Notes: generated by a model from the letters alone, not told the origin. Shown: positions 52,225-61,542, counted from the stretch's first letter. The stretch is 64,000 bases of DNA from Poindextera sp041691315 (GCA_041691315.1 JBEPUW010000003.1:1-64000), one strand, 5' to 3'. Program-made: numbers and translations.

Positions 52225-52309
52225 ACGGCGACTTGCGGTATGATCCGCGCCAATGTCGAAACGGGACGGCCTCGTTCGTCATAGGAACAGGTCAGCGGAG
52301 GAAGCCAGC

Positions 52310-52765
52310 ATGTTCAGCGACCCGAACGGTCCAGCCCTTGTCGCCTATTCGACCACCTGCCTTGTGCTCAGCGCCAACCTGATCGTCCTTTGGGTCTATA
52401 GCGGCGCGGTCCGCGCCCGCGGCGGGGTGGCGATCAATCCCGAGGACGCCGCGCGCTTCGGCGCCCAGCACGCCGAGCATGATCCGCCGGCGGTGGCCCG
52501 CGTCCTGCGGGCGCACGCCAACGCCCAGGCGACCATCTATCCCTTCCTGTTGCTGGGGCTGGCCTTCGTGCTCGCCGGCGGCTCGTACGCGGTCGCGGTC
52601 ACCCTCTTCAGCCTCTTCACGGTCGCGCGGATCGGCCACTCCATCGCCTACCTGGGCGGCAGACAGCCCTGGCGGACGATCTTCTTCGCGGTCTCGGGCC
52701 TGTCCCTGATCGCGCTGATGATCGCGCTGATCTGGGTCCTTGTCGCCGGCGCCCTCGGCCACTAG
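52310..52765 (+). CDS. MAPEG family membrane protein
   Basis: A 151-residue protein with four hydrophobic segments. The MAPEG signature region is RVLRAHANAQATIYPFLLLG (RxxxNxxE-like with Gln in place of Glu), then FTVARIGHSIAYL with the conserved Arg, His and Tyr. The ATG at 52310 follows a GGAGGAAG ribosome site. Glutathione-dependent activity is possible, but the substrate is unknown. It converges with the next gene with a four-base overlap of ends. Confidence 0.9.
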   Translation: MFSDPNGPALVAYSTTCLVLSANLIVLWVYSGAVRARGGVAINPEDAARFGAQHAEHDPPAVARVLRAHANAQATIYPFLLLGLAFVLAGGSYAVAVTLFSLFTVARIGHSIAYLGGRQPWRTIFFAVSGLSLIALMIALIWVLVAGALGH

Positions 52766-53418
52766 CGGCGAGCGACACCGTCGTCGAACAGCCGGGCCAG
52801 CCACTGGTAGTAGCCCGGCTGGGTCTTCGCCAAGTGGACGCGGGTATAGGGCTCGCGGGTGGTGGCGCCGACCAGGTAGGTCGCGGCGGTCATGGCGAAG
52901 AAGTCGCCGTTGCCCTGCAGCATCAGCGCCGTCTTCGGCCAGACGCGGGCGGCCATCGCCTCGCGCCGATAGCGGTCGATGTCCGGGTTGGACAGCCCGC
53001 CGGGCAGGCCGCGGTCGAGCCAGGCCTGCAACAGGCCGAGCAAAGCGATCGGCTTTCTCGGCTCCAGCCGCCGCGCGTTGAGCACGACGCCCAGAGCCCG
53101 CGTATAGCTGACCGCCTCGCGATTGTCGGCGACCACCAGGACAGGGACGCTGCGCATCAGGGCCAGGACGTCCGGTTTCAGCCCGGCGTGCTCGACCAGG
53201 TCCAGTTGGGCCTCGACCGCACGGACGGTCTTGTCGGCCGGCTGGCCGCGCGCCGAGCGCGAGGCGTCCACCTTCCAGCCGTGATAGGCGAAGACCAGCG
53301 GCGGGGCCGGGCGCGGGCGCACCAGACCGAAAAATGGCGGTCGCAGGACGGGCTGGCTGTCCGCTGTCGCGCCCAGTGTGGCGCAGGCCAGGACAAGCGC
53401 TGTGATGGTGCGGTTCAA
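52762..53418 (-). CDS. Secreted protein, unknown function
   Basis: A 218-residue protein with a short signal peptide (ITALVLACATLGATA) and a mature part starting with Pro-rich FFGLVRPRPAPPLVFAYHG. It contains VPVLVVADNREAVSYTRALG and a Trp/Tyr-rich C-terminus (GYYQWLARLFDDG). I cannot place it in a family. It is divergent from rbfA across 141 bp. Confidence 0.65.
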   Translation of the reverse strand: MNRTITALVLACATLGATADSQPVLRPPFFGLVRPRPAPPLVFAYHGWKVDASRSARGQPADKTVRAVEAQLDLVEHAGLKPDVLALMRSVPVLVVADNREAVSYTRALGVVLNARRLEPRKPIALLGLLQAWLDRGLPGGLSNPDIDRYRREAMAARVWPKTALMLQGNGDFFAMTAATYLVGATTREPYTRVHLAKTQPGYYQWLARLFDDGVARR

Positions 53419-53559
53419 GGCGCGCGCTTATCCTCCTGGCCGTCCCCGTCAGGCCTGGGCTGGACACCATGACCCGATCCGCGGCGTATTTCGAGGGCAA
53501 ACCTCCGCTGGACAGGAGGGGCGCGTGCGGCTAGTGAGCCTGCCCTTTCGGCCAAGCCC

Positions 53560-54000
53560 ATGCCCCGCAACGCAAAATTCAACGAACGACCCGCCGCGCG
53601 AAAGCCGCCCGCCGGCCCGAGCCAGCGGCAGTTGCGCGCCGGCGAGGTCGTGCGCCACGCCCTGGTCGAGATCCTGCGCGACGAGGATGTCGCCGACCCC
53701 GCCCTGGCCGGGGTCTCGGTGACCCTGACCGAGGTGCGCATCTCGCCCGATCTGAAGCACGCGCTCTGCTTCATCGAACCGCTGGGCGGCGAACACGCGG
53801 CGGAGGTGACCGCCGGCCTGAACCGCTGCGCGCGCTTCCTGCGCGGCCGTCTCGGCCACACCATCGAGCTTCGCTTCACCCCGGAGCTGAAATTCATCCA
53901 CGACGAGAGCTTTGCCGAGGCCCAGCGCATGGAGCGCCTGTTCCACGACCCAAAGGTGGCGCAGGATTTGGCTGATCCCTCGGACTCAGACGCGGACTAG
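53560..54000 (+). CDS. rbfA: 30S ribosome-binding factor RbfA
   Basis: A 146-residue KH-like factor for 16S rRNA maturation and cold adaptation. RQLRAGEVVRHALVEIL, VTLTEVRISPDLKHALCFIEPL and ELRFTPELKFIHDESF are typical. The N-terminus has about 20 extra basic residues, as in relatives. It starts the second half of the translation cluster; genes of the 48.4-53.4 kb block separate it from infB. Confidence 0.95.
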   Translation: MPRNAKFNERPAARKPPAGPSQRQLRAGEVVRHALVEILRDEDVADPALAGVSVTLTEVRISPDLKHALCFIEPLGGEHAAEVTAGLNRCARFLRGRLGHTIELRFTPELKFIHDESFAEAQRMERLFHDPKVAQDLADPSDSDAD

Positions 54001-54041
54001 CCTGGTCCCTCGAAAACATGAACGCCAAAACAAATGCGCGT

Positions 54042-54194
54042 CCTTCTCCCCTTGCGGGAGAAGGTGGCCTCCGAAGGAGGTCGGATGAGGGGTCGTGCAG
54101 GCCTGTCAGCCAGCGCTTTTCCGCCAATCCGCGATCACGGTGCGACCCCTCATCCGTCAGCTTCGCTGACACCTTCTCCCGCAAGGGGAGAAGG
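54042..54194. repeat. Long palindromic intergenic repeat, copy B
   Basis: About 153 bp with the same ends and inner arms as copy A at 34438-34591 (CCTTCTCCC/GGGAGAAGG end hairpins, GATGAGGGGTCG paired with CGACCCCTCATC, and GTCAGC-TTC-GCTGAC) but a different centre. It is inserted in the rbfA-truB spacer of the translation cluster, where it would fold strongly in the polycistronic RNA. Confidence 0.88.
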
Positions 54195-54233
54195 GGCGCG
54201 AAGAGCGACCCTCGGCCTTTGGGGATGTTTTAG

Positions 54234-55181
54234 GTGGGACGTAGACGCAAAGGCCTGCCGATCAACGGCTGGGTGGTGGTGGACAAGCCCGAGGGCCTGG
54301 GCTCGACCCAGGCGGTGAGCCGGGTGCGGCGCGCGTTCGAGGCGCAGAAGGCCGGGCACGCCGGCACGCTCGATCCGCTGGCCACCGGCGTGCTGCCGAT
54401 CGCGCTCGGCGAGGCGACCAAGACGGTCTCCTTTCTGATGGACGCCGACAAGGCCTATCGCTTCACCATCGCCTGGGGCGCCAACACCGCCAGCTTCGAC
54501 CGCGACGGGGCGATCACAGAGACCTCAGACGTGCGGCCCACGGCTGAGGCCGCGGCCGAGGCGCTGCCGGCCTTCGTCGGCGAGATCGAGCAGATTCCGC
54601 CGGCCTTTTCCGCCATCAAGGTCGATGGCGAGCGCGCCTACGACCTGGCCAGGGCGGGGGTCGAGTTCGACCTGGCGGCGCGAGCGGTCACCATCCACTC
54701 CGCGCAGGTGGTCGCGGCGCCGGACGCCGATCACGTCGAGCTCGAGATCGTCTGCGGCAAGGGAACCTATGTGCGCAGCCTGGCGCGCGACCTGGCCATT
54801 CGCCTCGGCGCCTGCGGCCACGTCTCGGCGCTGCGCCGCACGCGGGTCGGGCCGTTCGGGGCCGAAAACGCGGTGACGCTGGAACAGCTTGAGGATCTGT
54901 GCCATAGGGGCGCTGGCTTGGAGGCTCTATCTCCGGTCGAGACCGCGCTGGACGACATCCCGGCGATGGCCGTGACCACCGAAGACGCTTTCAGGCTCTC
55001 GCAAGGGCGACCGATCGTTCTGCTTCCCAGACAGGTCGAAACGCTAAGGACGCGGCTCTCTGCTCCCGATGGGGCGGGGTTCGCGTCCCGCACCGTTTTG
55101 GCTACGCACAGGGGTGGGCCGGTCTCGATCTGCGAGATCAGGGCAGGGCAGTTACGCCCGGTCCGTGTGTTCAACCTTTAG
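54234..55181 (+). CDS. truB: tRNA pseudouridine(55) synthase TruB
   Basis: A 315-residue enzyme that makes pseudouridine 55 in the T loop of tRNAs. The catalytic Asp is D47 in HAGTLDPLATGVLP; the N-terminus NGWVVVDKPEGLGSTQAVS, KGTYVRSLARDLA and the C-terminal PUA-like end are typical. The start is a GTG about 40 bp after the palindromic repeat. Together with rbfA, rpsO and pnp it follows the conserved gene order. Confidence 0.96.
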   Translation: MGRRRKGLPINGWVVVDKPEGLGSTQAVSRVRRAFEAQKAGHAGTLDPLATGVLPIALGEATKTVSFLMDADKAYRFTIAWGANTASFDRDGAITETSDVRPTAEAAAEALPAFVGEIEQIPPAFSAIKVDGERAYDLARAGVEFDLAARAVTIHSAQVVAAPDADHVELEIVCGKGTYVRSLARDLAIRLGACGHVSALRRTRVGPFGAENAVTLEQLEDLCHRGAGLEALSPVETALDDIPAMAVTTEDAFRLSQGRPIVLLPRQVETLRTRLSAPDGAGFASRTVLATHRGGPVSICEIRAGQLRPVRVFNL

Positions 55182-55195
55182 CTACGGAGACCCCG

Positions 55196-55465
55196 ATGTC
55201 GATTACAGCCGAACGCAAGGCTGAGCTGATCACCACCCATGCCCGGACGGAACGTGACACCGGCTCGGCGGAGGTGCAGGTCGCCATCCTGTCCGAACGG
55301 ATCGCCAACCTCACCGAGCACTTCAAGATGCACAAGAAGGACAACCACTCACGTCGTGGCCTTCTGATGATGGTTTCGCAACGCCGCAGCCTGCTCGATC
55401 ACCTGAAATCGTCCGACGCCGGACGCTATCAGGCGCTGATCGAGACCCTGGGCCTGCGCCGCTAG
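55196..55465 (+). CDS. rpsO: 30S ribosomal protein S15
   Basis: An 89-residue ribosomal protein, the standard length. DTGSAEVQVAILSERIANLT, HFKMHKKDNHSRRGLLMMV and RRSLLDHLKSSD are universal S15 segments. It binds the central domain of 16S rRNA. It lies 14 bp after truB. Confidence 0.98.
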   Translation: MSITAERKAELITTHARTERDTGSAEVQVAILSERIANLTEHFKMHKKDNHSRRGLLMMVSQRRSLLDHLKSSDAGRYQALIETLGLRR

Positions 55466-55705
55466 ACAGACGAAACGCCCGCGAGAGCGGGTGTGATACA
55501 ATAGAGTTTCGCTCGCGGCCGAGACGGGTCGGCGGCGATAGGAGCGGGATAAGGCCCGCATAGACACCGGGGGCCGCGAAAAGGTCCTCAATCCACCCGT
55601 CGATTGGAGAGGACTTCCGGACCCGCGAAGAGAAAAGCCGTTCCGCCCCTGTCCGTAGCCGCGAGGAAATGGGTCCTCGAGGCAAAAAGAAAGAACCAAC
55701 CTAAA
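55466..55705 (+). promoter_or_regulatory. rpsO-pnp leader region
   Basis: A 240-bp spacer with a hairpin CCCGC-GAGA-GCGGG right after rpsO (about 55492-55505) and GTCCTC/GAGGAC arms (55584-55589 and 55609-55614) closer to pnp. In enterics this region is cut by RNase III and lets PNPase repress its own mRNA. The same role is inferred here from position and structure. No protein gene is seen; a longer pnp frame from 55604 is rejected. Confidence 0.5.
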
Positions 55706-57850
55706 ATGTTCGATATCAAACGCAAATCCATCGAATGGGGCGGGCGTAAGCTGACGCTCGAAACCGGCCGCATCGCGCGGCAGGCCGATGGCGCGGTGCT
55801 GGCCACCTATGGCGAGACCGTGGTCCTGGCCACCGTGGTGGCCGAAAAGTCGCCGAAGCCCGGCCTCGACTTCTTCCCGCTGACCGTCAACTACCAGGAA
55901 CGCACCTATGCCGCCGGCAAGATCCCCGGCGGCTTTTTCAAGCGCGAAGGCCGGCCTTCGGAAAAGGAGACCCTGGTCTCCCGCCTGATCGACCGTCCGA
56001 TCCGCCCCTTGTTCGTCAAGGGCTTCAAGCATGAGACGCAAGTTGTCATCACCGTCCTGGCTCACGACCTGGAGAACGATCCCGATATCGTCGCCATGGT
56101 CGCCACGTCCGCCGCGCTAACTCTGTCCGGTGTGCCCTTCATGGGGCCGATCGGCGCCGCGCGCGTGGGCTTCATCGACGGCGAATACGTGTTGAACCCC
56201 ACCTCCGACCAGCTAGGCGAGGGCAACCGCATGGATCTGGTCGTCGCCGGGACCCAGGACGCGGTGATGATGGTCGAGTCCGAAATCCAGGAACTGACCG
56301 AAGATCAGGTTCTGGGCGGCGTCATGTTCGCCCACCGCGGCATGCAGCCGGTGATCGACGCGATCATCGAATTGGCCGAACATTCGGCCAAAGACCCCTG
56401 GGACTTCCAGGCCGAAGATATCTCCGGCCTGATCGGCAAGGTCACCGACCTGGTCGGCGAAGACCTGAAGTCGGCCTACAAGCTGCAGGCCAAGGCCGAG
56501 CGCCACACCGCGCTCTCCGCGGCCAAGGCCAAGGCCGCCACCGCCCTGGTCAAGTCCGAGGCTAATCCCGACGGCTACGACTCGTCCAAGTTCGGCGCCG
56601 CCTTCAAGGAATGCGAAGCGACGGTGCTCCGCCGCGACGTGCTCAAGACCGGCAAGCGCATCGACGGCCGCGCCGTCGACGTCGTCCGCCCGATCGTGGC
56701 GGAAGTCGGCGTCCTGCCGCGCGCTCACGGCTCGGCCCTGTTCACCCGCGGCGAAACCCAGGCCCTGGTCGTGGCCACCCTGGGCACCGGCGACGACGAG
56801 CAGTTCATCGACGCGCTGGAAGGCACCTACAAGGAAAACTTCCTGCTGCATTACAACTTCCCGCCCTACAGCGTCGGTGAAGTCGGCCGCATGAACGCTC
56901 CTGGCCGTCGCGAAATCGGCCACGGCAAGCTGGCCTGGCGCGCCGTGCGTCCCATGCTGCCGACCAAGGAAGAGTTCCCCTACACGATCCGCCTGGTCTC
57001 CGAGATCACCGAGTCGAACGGCTCGTCCTCGATGGCCACGGTCTGCGGCTCGTCGCTGGCAATGATGGACGCCTCGGTGCCCATGCAGAAGCCGGTCAGC
57101 GGCATCGCCATGGGCCTGATCCTGGAACCGGACGGCTATGTGGTGCTGTCCGACATCCTGGGCGACGAGGACCATCTCGGCGACATGGACTTCAAGGTCG
57201 CCGGCACCGCTGAGGGCATCACCTCGCTGCAGATGGACATCAAGATCGCCGGCATCACCGAGGAGATCATGCAAAAGGCGCTGGCCCAGGCCCGCGACGG
57301 ACGCATCCACATCCTGGGTGAGATGGCCAAGGCCATTTCCGGCGCGCGCGAAGAACTCAGCGAATACGCTCCGAAGATCGAGACCATCACCATCCCCACC
57401 GACAAGATCCGCGAAGTGATCGGCACCGGTGGCAAGGTGATCCGCGAGATCGTCGCCACCACCGGCGCCAAGGTCGACATCAACGACGAAGGCACCGTCA
57501 AGGTGTCGGCGTCCGATGCGAACAAGATCAAGGCGGCGATGGACTGGATCAAGTCGATCACCCAGGAGCCCGAAGTCGGTCAGATCTACGATGGCAAGGT
57601 GGTCAAGCTGGTCGACTTCGGCGCCTTCGTGAACTTCTTCGGCGCCAAGGATGGCCTGGTGCACGTCAGCCAGATCTCCAACGAGCGCGTGGCGCGTCCC
57701 GCCGACGTGTTGCAGGAGGGCCAGATCGTGAAGGTCAAGCTGCTCGGCTTCGACGATCGCGGCAAGGTGCGGCTGTCCATGAAGGTGGTCGACCAGACCA
57801 CCGGCGCGGACCTCTCCAAGGCCGAGGCGGTGAACGAGCCGGCCGAATAA
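55706..57850 (+). CDS. pnp: Polyribonucleotide nucleotidyltransferase
   Basis: A 714-residue phosphorolytic 3'-5' exoribonuclease of the degradosome. Two RNase PH domains (GGRKLTLETGRIARQADGAV; LPRAHGSALFTRGETQALV) flank a helical linker. The KH domain (IREVIGTGGKVIREIV) and the S1 domain (YDGKVVKLVDFGAFVNFFG) follow. The length is as in the family. The ATG at 55706 matches the conserved start MFDIKRKSIEWG. A strong terminator follows the gene. Confidence 0.97.
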   Translation: MFDIKRKSIEWGGRKLTLETGRIARQADGAVLATYGETVVLATVVAEKSPKPGLDFFPLTVNYQERTYAAGKIPGGFFKREGRPSEKETLVSRLIDRPIRPLFVKGFKHETQVVITVLAHDLENDPDIVAMVATSAALTLSGVPFMGPIGAARVGFIDGEYVLNPTSDQLGEGNRMDLVVAGTQDAVMMVESEIQELTEDQVLGGVMFAHRGMQPVIDAIIELAEHSAKDPWDFQAEDISGLIGKVTDLVGEDLKSAYKLQAKAERHTALSAAKAKAATALVKSEANPDGYDSSKFGAAFKECEATVLRRDVLKTGKRIDGRAVDVVRPIVAEVGVLPRAHGSALFTRGETQALVVATLGTGDDEQFIDALEGTYKENFLLHYNFPPYSVGEVGRMNAPGRREIGHGKLAWRAVRPMLPTKEEFPYTIRLVSEITESNGSSSMATVCGSSLAMMDASVPMQKPVSGIAMGLILEPDGYVVLSDILGDEDHLGDMDFKVAGTAEGITSLQMDIKIAGITEEIMQKALAQARDGRIHILGEMAKAISGAREELSEYAPKIETITIPTDKIREVIGTGGKVIREIVATTGAKVDINDEGTVKVSASDANKIKAAMDWIKSITQEPEVGQIYDGKVVKLVDFGAFVNFFGAKDGLVHVSQISNERVARPADVLQEGQIVKVKLLGFDDRGKVRLSMKVVDQTTGADLSKAEAVNEPAE

Positions 57851-57881
57851 GGCTGACGACCTCATCGACGTGATCTAACAG

Positions 57882-57917
57882 CGGGCGGCTCAGCGATGAG
57901 CCGCCCGTTATTGCTTG
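57882..57917 (+). terminator. Intrinsic terminator after pnp
   Basis: CGGGCGGCTCA-GCGA-TGAGCCGCCCG is a perfect 11-bp stem with a GNRA loop, followed by TTATTGCTT. It ends the rbfA-truB-rpsO-pnp cluster and lies upstream of the dehydrogenase start at 57935. Confidence 0.9.
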
Positions 57918-57934
57918 CGACCAGAGAGCCGCCC

Positions 57935-58927
57935 ATGACCCGCATTCTCGCCTACCAACCTTCGTTCAAACGCGTCGAGGCGCGCCTGCCCGCCGCCGCG
58001 AAGGACGTCGAGTTCGTGACGGTCGACGATAGCGGCGTCCTGAAGCTGAACGGCCGCGAGATCGCCATCGAAGAGGCCAATCCCGATGTCGGCTGGATGT
58101 CGGTGGAGCTGTTCGGGGCGCCGGCGTCGCGCAACTTCTTCATTACCCTCCTGAAGGCGCCTGGGCTGAAATGGGTGCAGAGCGCCGCGGCCGGATTCGA
58201 CAACCCGGCCTTCAAGAGCCTGGTCGGCAACGGCGCCCGGCTGACCACCAACAACGCCCAGGCGCTCAGCATGGCGGAATACGTCCTCTGGGGCGTGCTC
58301 GAGCATTTCCAGCGCGGCGGCGAGCGCCGCGCGGCGCAGGTGAAGCATGAGTGGGTGAGGCTGCCCTATCGCGAGATCGGTCGCATGCGCTGGCTGATCG
58401 TGGGCTTCGGTGCCATCGGCCAGGCGGTCGCCGTGCGCGCGGCGTCGTTCGGGGCGCACATTACCGGCGTCCGCCGCACGCCGGGGCCGCATCCCCTGGC
58501 CCAGGCCATGGCGACGCCCGACCAGATCAGATCGCTGTTGCCTGAGTCCGACGTGGTGGTGCTTTTGGTTCCGCTCAGCTCGGCCACCGCCAAGATGGTC
58601 GACGCCGGCTTCCTGGCCGCGATGAAGCCGGGCTCCGTGCTGGTCAATATCGGCCGGGGCGATCTGGTCGACGAGCCGGCCCTGCTGGCGGCGCTGGAGG
58701 CGGGCAAGCCCGAGCACGCCCTGCTCGATGTGTTCCAAGAAGAGCCGCTCCCGGCCGACAGCCCGTTCTGGGACCATCCGCGGGTGACGCTGACCGGCCA
58801 CGCCTCATCGATCGGCGACGGCCTTGGTCCGCGCGGTGAGGCGCTCTTCCTCGATAACCTCGACCGCTACCTGACCGGCCAGCCGCTGCTGCACGAGGCC
58901 GACCCGAAGGACGTGCTGGCCAGCTAG
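57935..58927 (+). CDS. D-2-hydroxyacid dehydrogenase
   Basis: A 330-residue NAD(P)-dependent dehydrogenase of the D-isomer-specific family. The Rossmann motif is LIVGFGAIGQAVAVRA; the C-terminal part has VLVNIGRGDLVDEPALLAAL (catalytic Arg in NIGRG), LLDVFQEEPLP (Glu), and TGHASS in place of the usual His-containing THH/PHxA region. It reduces 2-keto acids or oxidises D-hydroxy acids; substrate unknown. The ATG at 57935 follows the pnp terminator; an upstream frame start within the hairpin is rejected. Confidence 0.93.
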   Translation: MTRILAYQPSFKRVEARLPAAAKDVEFVTVDDSGVLKLNGREIAIEEANPDVGWMSVELFGAPASRNFFITLLKAPGLKWVQSAAAGFDNPAFKSLVGNGARLTTNNAQALSMAEYVLWGVLEHFQRGGERRAAQVKHEWVRLPYREIGRMRWLIVGFGAIGQAVAVRAASFGAHITGVRRTPGPHPLAQAMATPDQIRSLLPESDVVVLLVPLSSATAKMVDAGFLAAMKPGSVLVNIGRGDLVDEPALLAALEAGKPEHALLDVFQEEPLPADSPFWDHPRVTLTGHASSIGDGLGPRGEALFLDNLDRYLTGQPLLHEADPKDVLAS

Positions 58928-59250
58928 TTGCCGGCCGGCGCCGTCGCCTGGCCGGCGTTGCTCATCGGCGCCCCGTTGGCGGCTCGGCTGGCGGGGGTGT
59001 CCGGCACCGGTCCGTTGGTGACATGGGCGACACCGTCGGGACCGGGCTGGGCCGGCGGCGTCTGCGACGACTGGCCCGCGGCGCTCATGCCGGCCGCGCT
59101 GTCGTCGGCCGGTGCGCCGGACATCGCCTGCGTCGAACTGGCGTCGCTGGATTGACTGGAGCCCTGCGCCAGCGCGACGGCCGAGGCCGAGAAGGCCAGG
59201 ACGGCCATCCCGGTAAGGATCAGACCGATCCGGAATTTGTGAACGTGCAT
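58924..59250 (-). CDS. Secreted Ser/Ala/Gln-rich small protein
   Basis: A 108-residue product with a signal peptide (IGLILTGMAVLAFSASAVALAQ) and a low-complexity mature part rich in Ser, Ala, Gly, Gln and Pro (GSSQSSDASSTQAMSG), without cysteines. It looks disordered. I do not recognise a family; no enzymatic role is apparent. A GGGGAG ribosome site precedes the ATG. Its stop overlaps the end of the convergent dehydrogenase gene. Confidence 0.65.
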   Translation of the reverse strand: MHVHKFRIGLILTGMAVLAFSASAVALAQGSSQSSDASSTQAMSGAPADDSAAGMSAAGQSSQTPPAQPGPDGVAHVTNGPVPDTPASRAANGAPMSNAGQATAPAGN

Positions 59251-59301
59251 GGTGGCTCCCCTAATTCGAGAGGCCAGCCTAACCCGCGGGCCGCGAAACG
59301 C

Positions 59302-61542
59302 CTAACCGGCGGCAGCCACTGCTTCGAGCGGCTCTTCGGCCAGGCGCATGATCTCGCTGACCAGAGCCGTCGGCGAGAAGGGCTTGGGCACCAGGCCGTT
59401 CATGCCGGCCGCCTGATAGGCCAGCCAGTGATGGTTCATCACGTCGGCGGTCAAGGCGACGATCGGGATCTGCGACGCCGGCGAGGCAAGCGCGCGGATA
59501 CGGCGGGTAGCCTCCAGCCCGTCCATGCCCGGCATGTTGACGTCCATCAAGATGATGTCGAATTCCCGGTCTAGCACCGCGGCGATCGCCGCTTCACCGC
59601 CTTCGGCCGCCTCGGCCGTCGCACCAAGCGCCTCCAGCGATTTGACTCCGACCAGGCGATTGGTGGCGTTGTCGTCGACCACCAGGGCGCGCAAGCCGGT
59701 CAACGGGGCCTCGGCGAAGACGTCCCTGACCGGCGCCCTCGCGGCCTCGGCCGGCGGCGCGGACACCTCGAACCAGAAGATCGAGCCGCAGCCTTCCTGG
59801 CTGGTGAAATCCATCTCGCCGCCCATCATCCGCGCCAGGCCGCGCGAAATGGCCAGGCCCAGCCCGGTGCCGCCGAACCGGCGCGTCGCGCCCTGATCAA
59901 CCTGCTCGAACCGGTCGAACAGCACCGCTCGCGCCGCGTCCGGTACGCCGATACCGGTGTCCTCGACCTCGCAGCGCAGCCGCCTCGCGTCGCCCTCGCC
60001 AAGATAGGCCAACCGCACCTCGACGCCGCCGCGCTCGGTGAACTTCAGCGCATTGCCGACCACGTTGAACAGGCATTGGCGCAGGCGCACCGAATCCAGT
60101 TCGGCATAGGCCATGGGATCGCGGGGACCGCGCAGATAGAGGCCCTTGTCCTCGGCCTGGGCCCGCAACAGGCTGAGCACGCCCTGGGTCACCTCGACCG
60201 GTTCGGTCGGCGCCGGCGACAGCTCAAGCTTGCCGGCCTCCATCTTGGAGAAGTCGAGCACGTCGTTGATCAGCTGCGACAGCATTTCGCTGCAACCCAC
60301 CGCCTCGCGCAGCAGTTCGCGGGCTTCCCCGCTCAAGGCTTCGCGGCCCAGCAGGTTCAGCACGCCGACGATGCCGTTCATTGGCGTGCGGATTTCGTGG
60401 CTGACCGCGGCCAGGAAGGTGGACTTGGCCGCCGTGGCCGTCTCGGCGGCCTGCCGCGCCTCGGTTAGCGCCAGGCCCTGGCGCTTCTCGGTGTCGATGT
60501 CGAGTATCAGACCGACGCCGCGCTCCGGCCGACCCGCGGCGTCGAGCTCGACCTCGTAGTAGAATCGAACCCATTTCTCGCCGTCGGGACCGAGCATGCG
60601 GGCGTCGGCGGAATCGGGTCCGCCGCGGCCGGCGCCCCGCGCTACGGCCATGGCCAGCGGCCGGTCGTCAGGATGCAGGATGATCAGCGGATCCGGGCCC
60701 CTGGCGGCCACGACATTCGCGCCGATCATGGTCTCCAGCTCCGGCGACAGCCAGAAGCTGTTCTGGGCGTAATCGTATTCGAACACCCCGGCCCGCGCCG
60801 TCTGCAGAGCCAGCCGCAGGCGCTGGGCGTTGGCGTTGGCCGCGTCGCGCGACAGGGCCAGCGCGGTGATGCTCTGGCTCAGGCCCAGCATTTCGTAGCG
60901 CCCCGAAGCCAGCCGGCGGCCGGAGCGATAATGCACGTGCAGATGGGTCCAGCCGCCGGCGGCGGTGCGATAGCGCATCTCGCTTTCCGCCTTGCCGCCC
61001 TCGCGGGTGATGCGCTCGCGGATATCGGCATCCATCTTCACGTCGTCGGGGTGCTGCAGCCTGGCCAGCACAGGGCTGCGCACCGGATCCCCGGTGCCCT
61101 CGTAGCCGAGCGAGAGTTCGCTCGAGAACCGGTAGCAGTCGTTATCGGGGTCGTAACGCCAGGTGCCGACCTCGGCGTCGTGCATCAGCAGGCTGTGGGT
61201 CAGCTGGACGGCGCGCAGCGCCTCCAGCGCCACCCACTCCTCACTGACGTCGACCAGCAGCACCAGCGAGCCGTCGGCGTGCGGATGGGTGTCCAGCCGC
61301 AGATAGAGCGGGCCCGCGGCGCGCTCGAACCGGAACGCGGCCTCGCCGGCCGGCTCGCCGCCGGCCTTGGCCAGCAAGGCGGTCAGGTCGGCGCAGGCAG
61401 GCGCGCCCCGCCGGCCCAACAGGCGTCGCAACGCCTTGTTGGCGCGCAACAGGCGGCCCTCGCCGTCCACAAAGGCGGCGGGCAGCGGCAGGGCGTCCAG
61501 CATAGGCGCGGCGTCCGGCGGATCTGATTCGATCGAGGTCAT
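59302..61542 (-). CDS. Hybrid sensor histidine kinase with PAS domains and receiver
   Basis: A 746-residue soluble-looking hybrid kinase (no clear transmembrane helix). Three PAS-type segments occupy about residues 10-340. HisKA follows with LAAVSHEIRTPMNGIVGVLN (His at about 380). The HATPase has NVVGNALKFTERGG, DTGIGVPDAAR and FGGTGLGLAISRGLARMMGG. The C-terminal receiver has DDN and Asp at about 667 (IILMDVNMPGMDG) and Lys in VPKPFS. No HPt or response regulator gene is adjacent, so the phosphate acceptor is unknown. It stands alone. Confidence 0.93.
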   Translation of the reverse strand: MTSIESDPPDAAPMLDALPLPAAFVDGEGRLLRANKALRRLLGRRGAPACADLTALLAKAGGEPAGEAAFRFERAAGPLYLRLDTHPHADGSLVLLVDVSEEWVALEALRAVQLTHSLLMHDAEVGTWRYDPDNDCYRFSSELSLGYEGTGDPVRSPVLARLQHPDDVKMDADIRERITREGGKAESEMRYRTAAGGWTHLHVHYRSGRRLASGRYEMLGLSQSITALALSRDAANANAQRLRLALQTARAGVFEYDYAQNSFWLSPELETMIGANVVAARGPDPLIILHPDDRPLAMAVARGAGRGGPDSADARMLGPDGEKWVRFYYEVELDAAGRPERGVGLILDIDTEKRQGLALTEARQAAETATAAKSTFLAAVSHEIRTPMNGIVGVLNLLGREALSGEARELLREAVGCSEMLSQLINDVLDFSKMEAGKLELSPAPTEPVEVTQGVLSLLRAQAEDKGLYLRGPRDPMAYAELDSVRLRQCLFNVVGNALKFTERGGVEVRLAYLGEGDARRLRCEVEDTGIGVPDAARAVLFDRFEQVDQGATRRFGGTGLGLAISRGLARMMGGEMDFTSQEGCGSIFWFEVSAPPAEAARAPVRDVFAEAPLTGLRALVVDDNATNRLVGVKSLEALGATAEAAEGGEAAIAAVLDREFDIILMDVNMPGMDGLEATRRIRALASPASQIPIVALTADVMNHHWLAYQAAGMNGLVPKPFSPTALVSEIMRLAEEPLEAVAAAG

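Noticed and set aside
57896..57934. Dehydrogenase start at 57896
   Set aside because: The start would lie inside the pnp terminator hairpin; the ATG at 57935 begins the family sequence.
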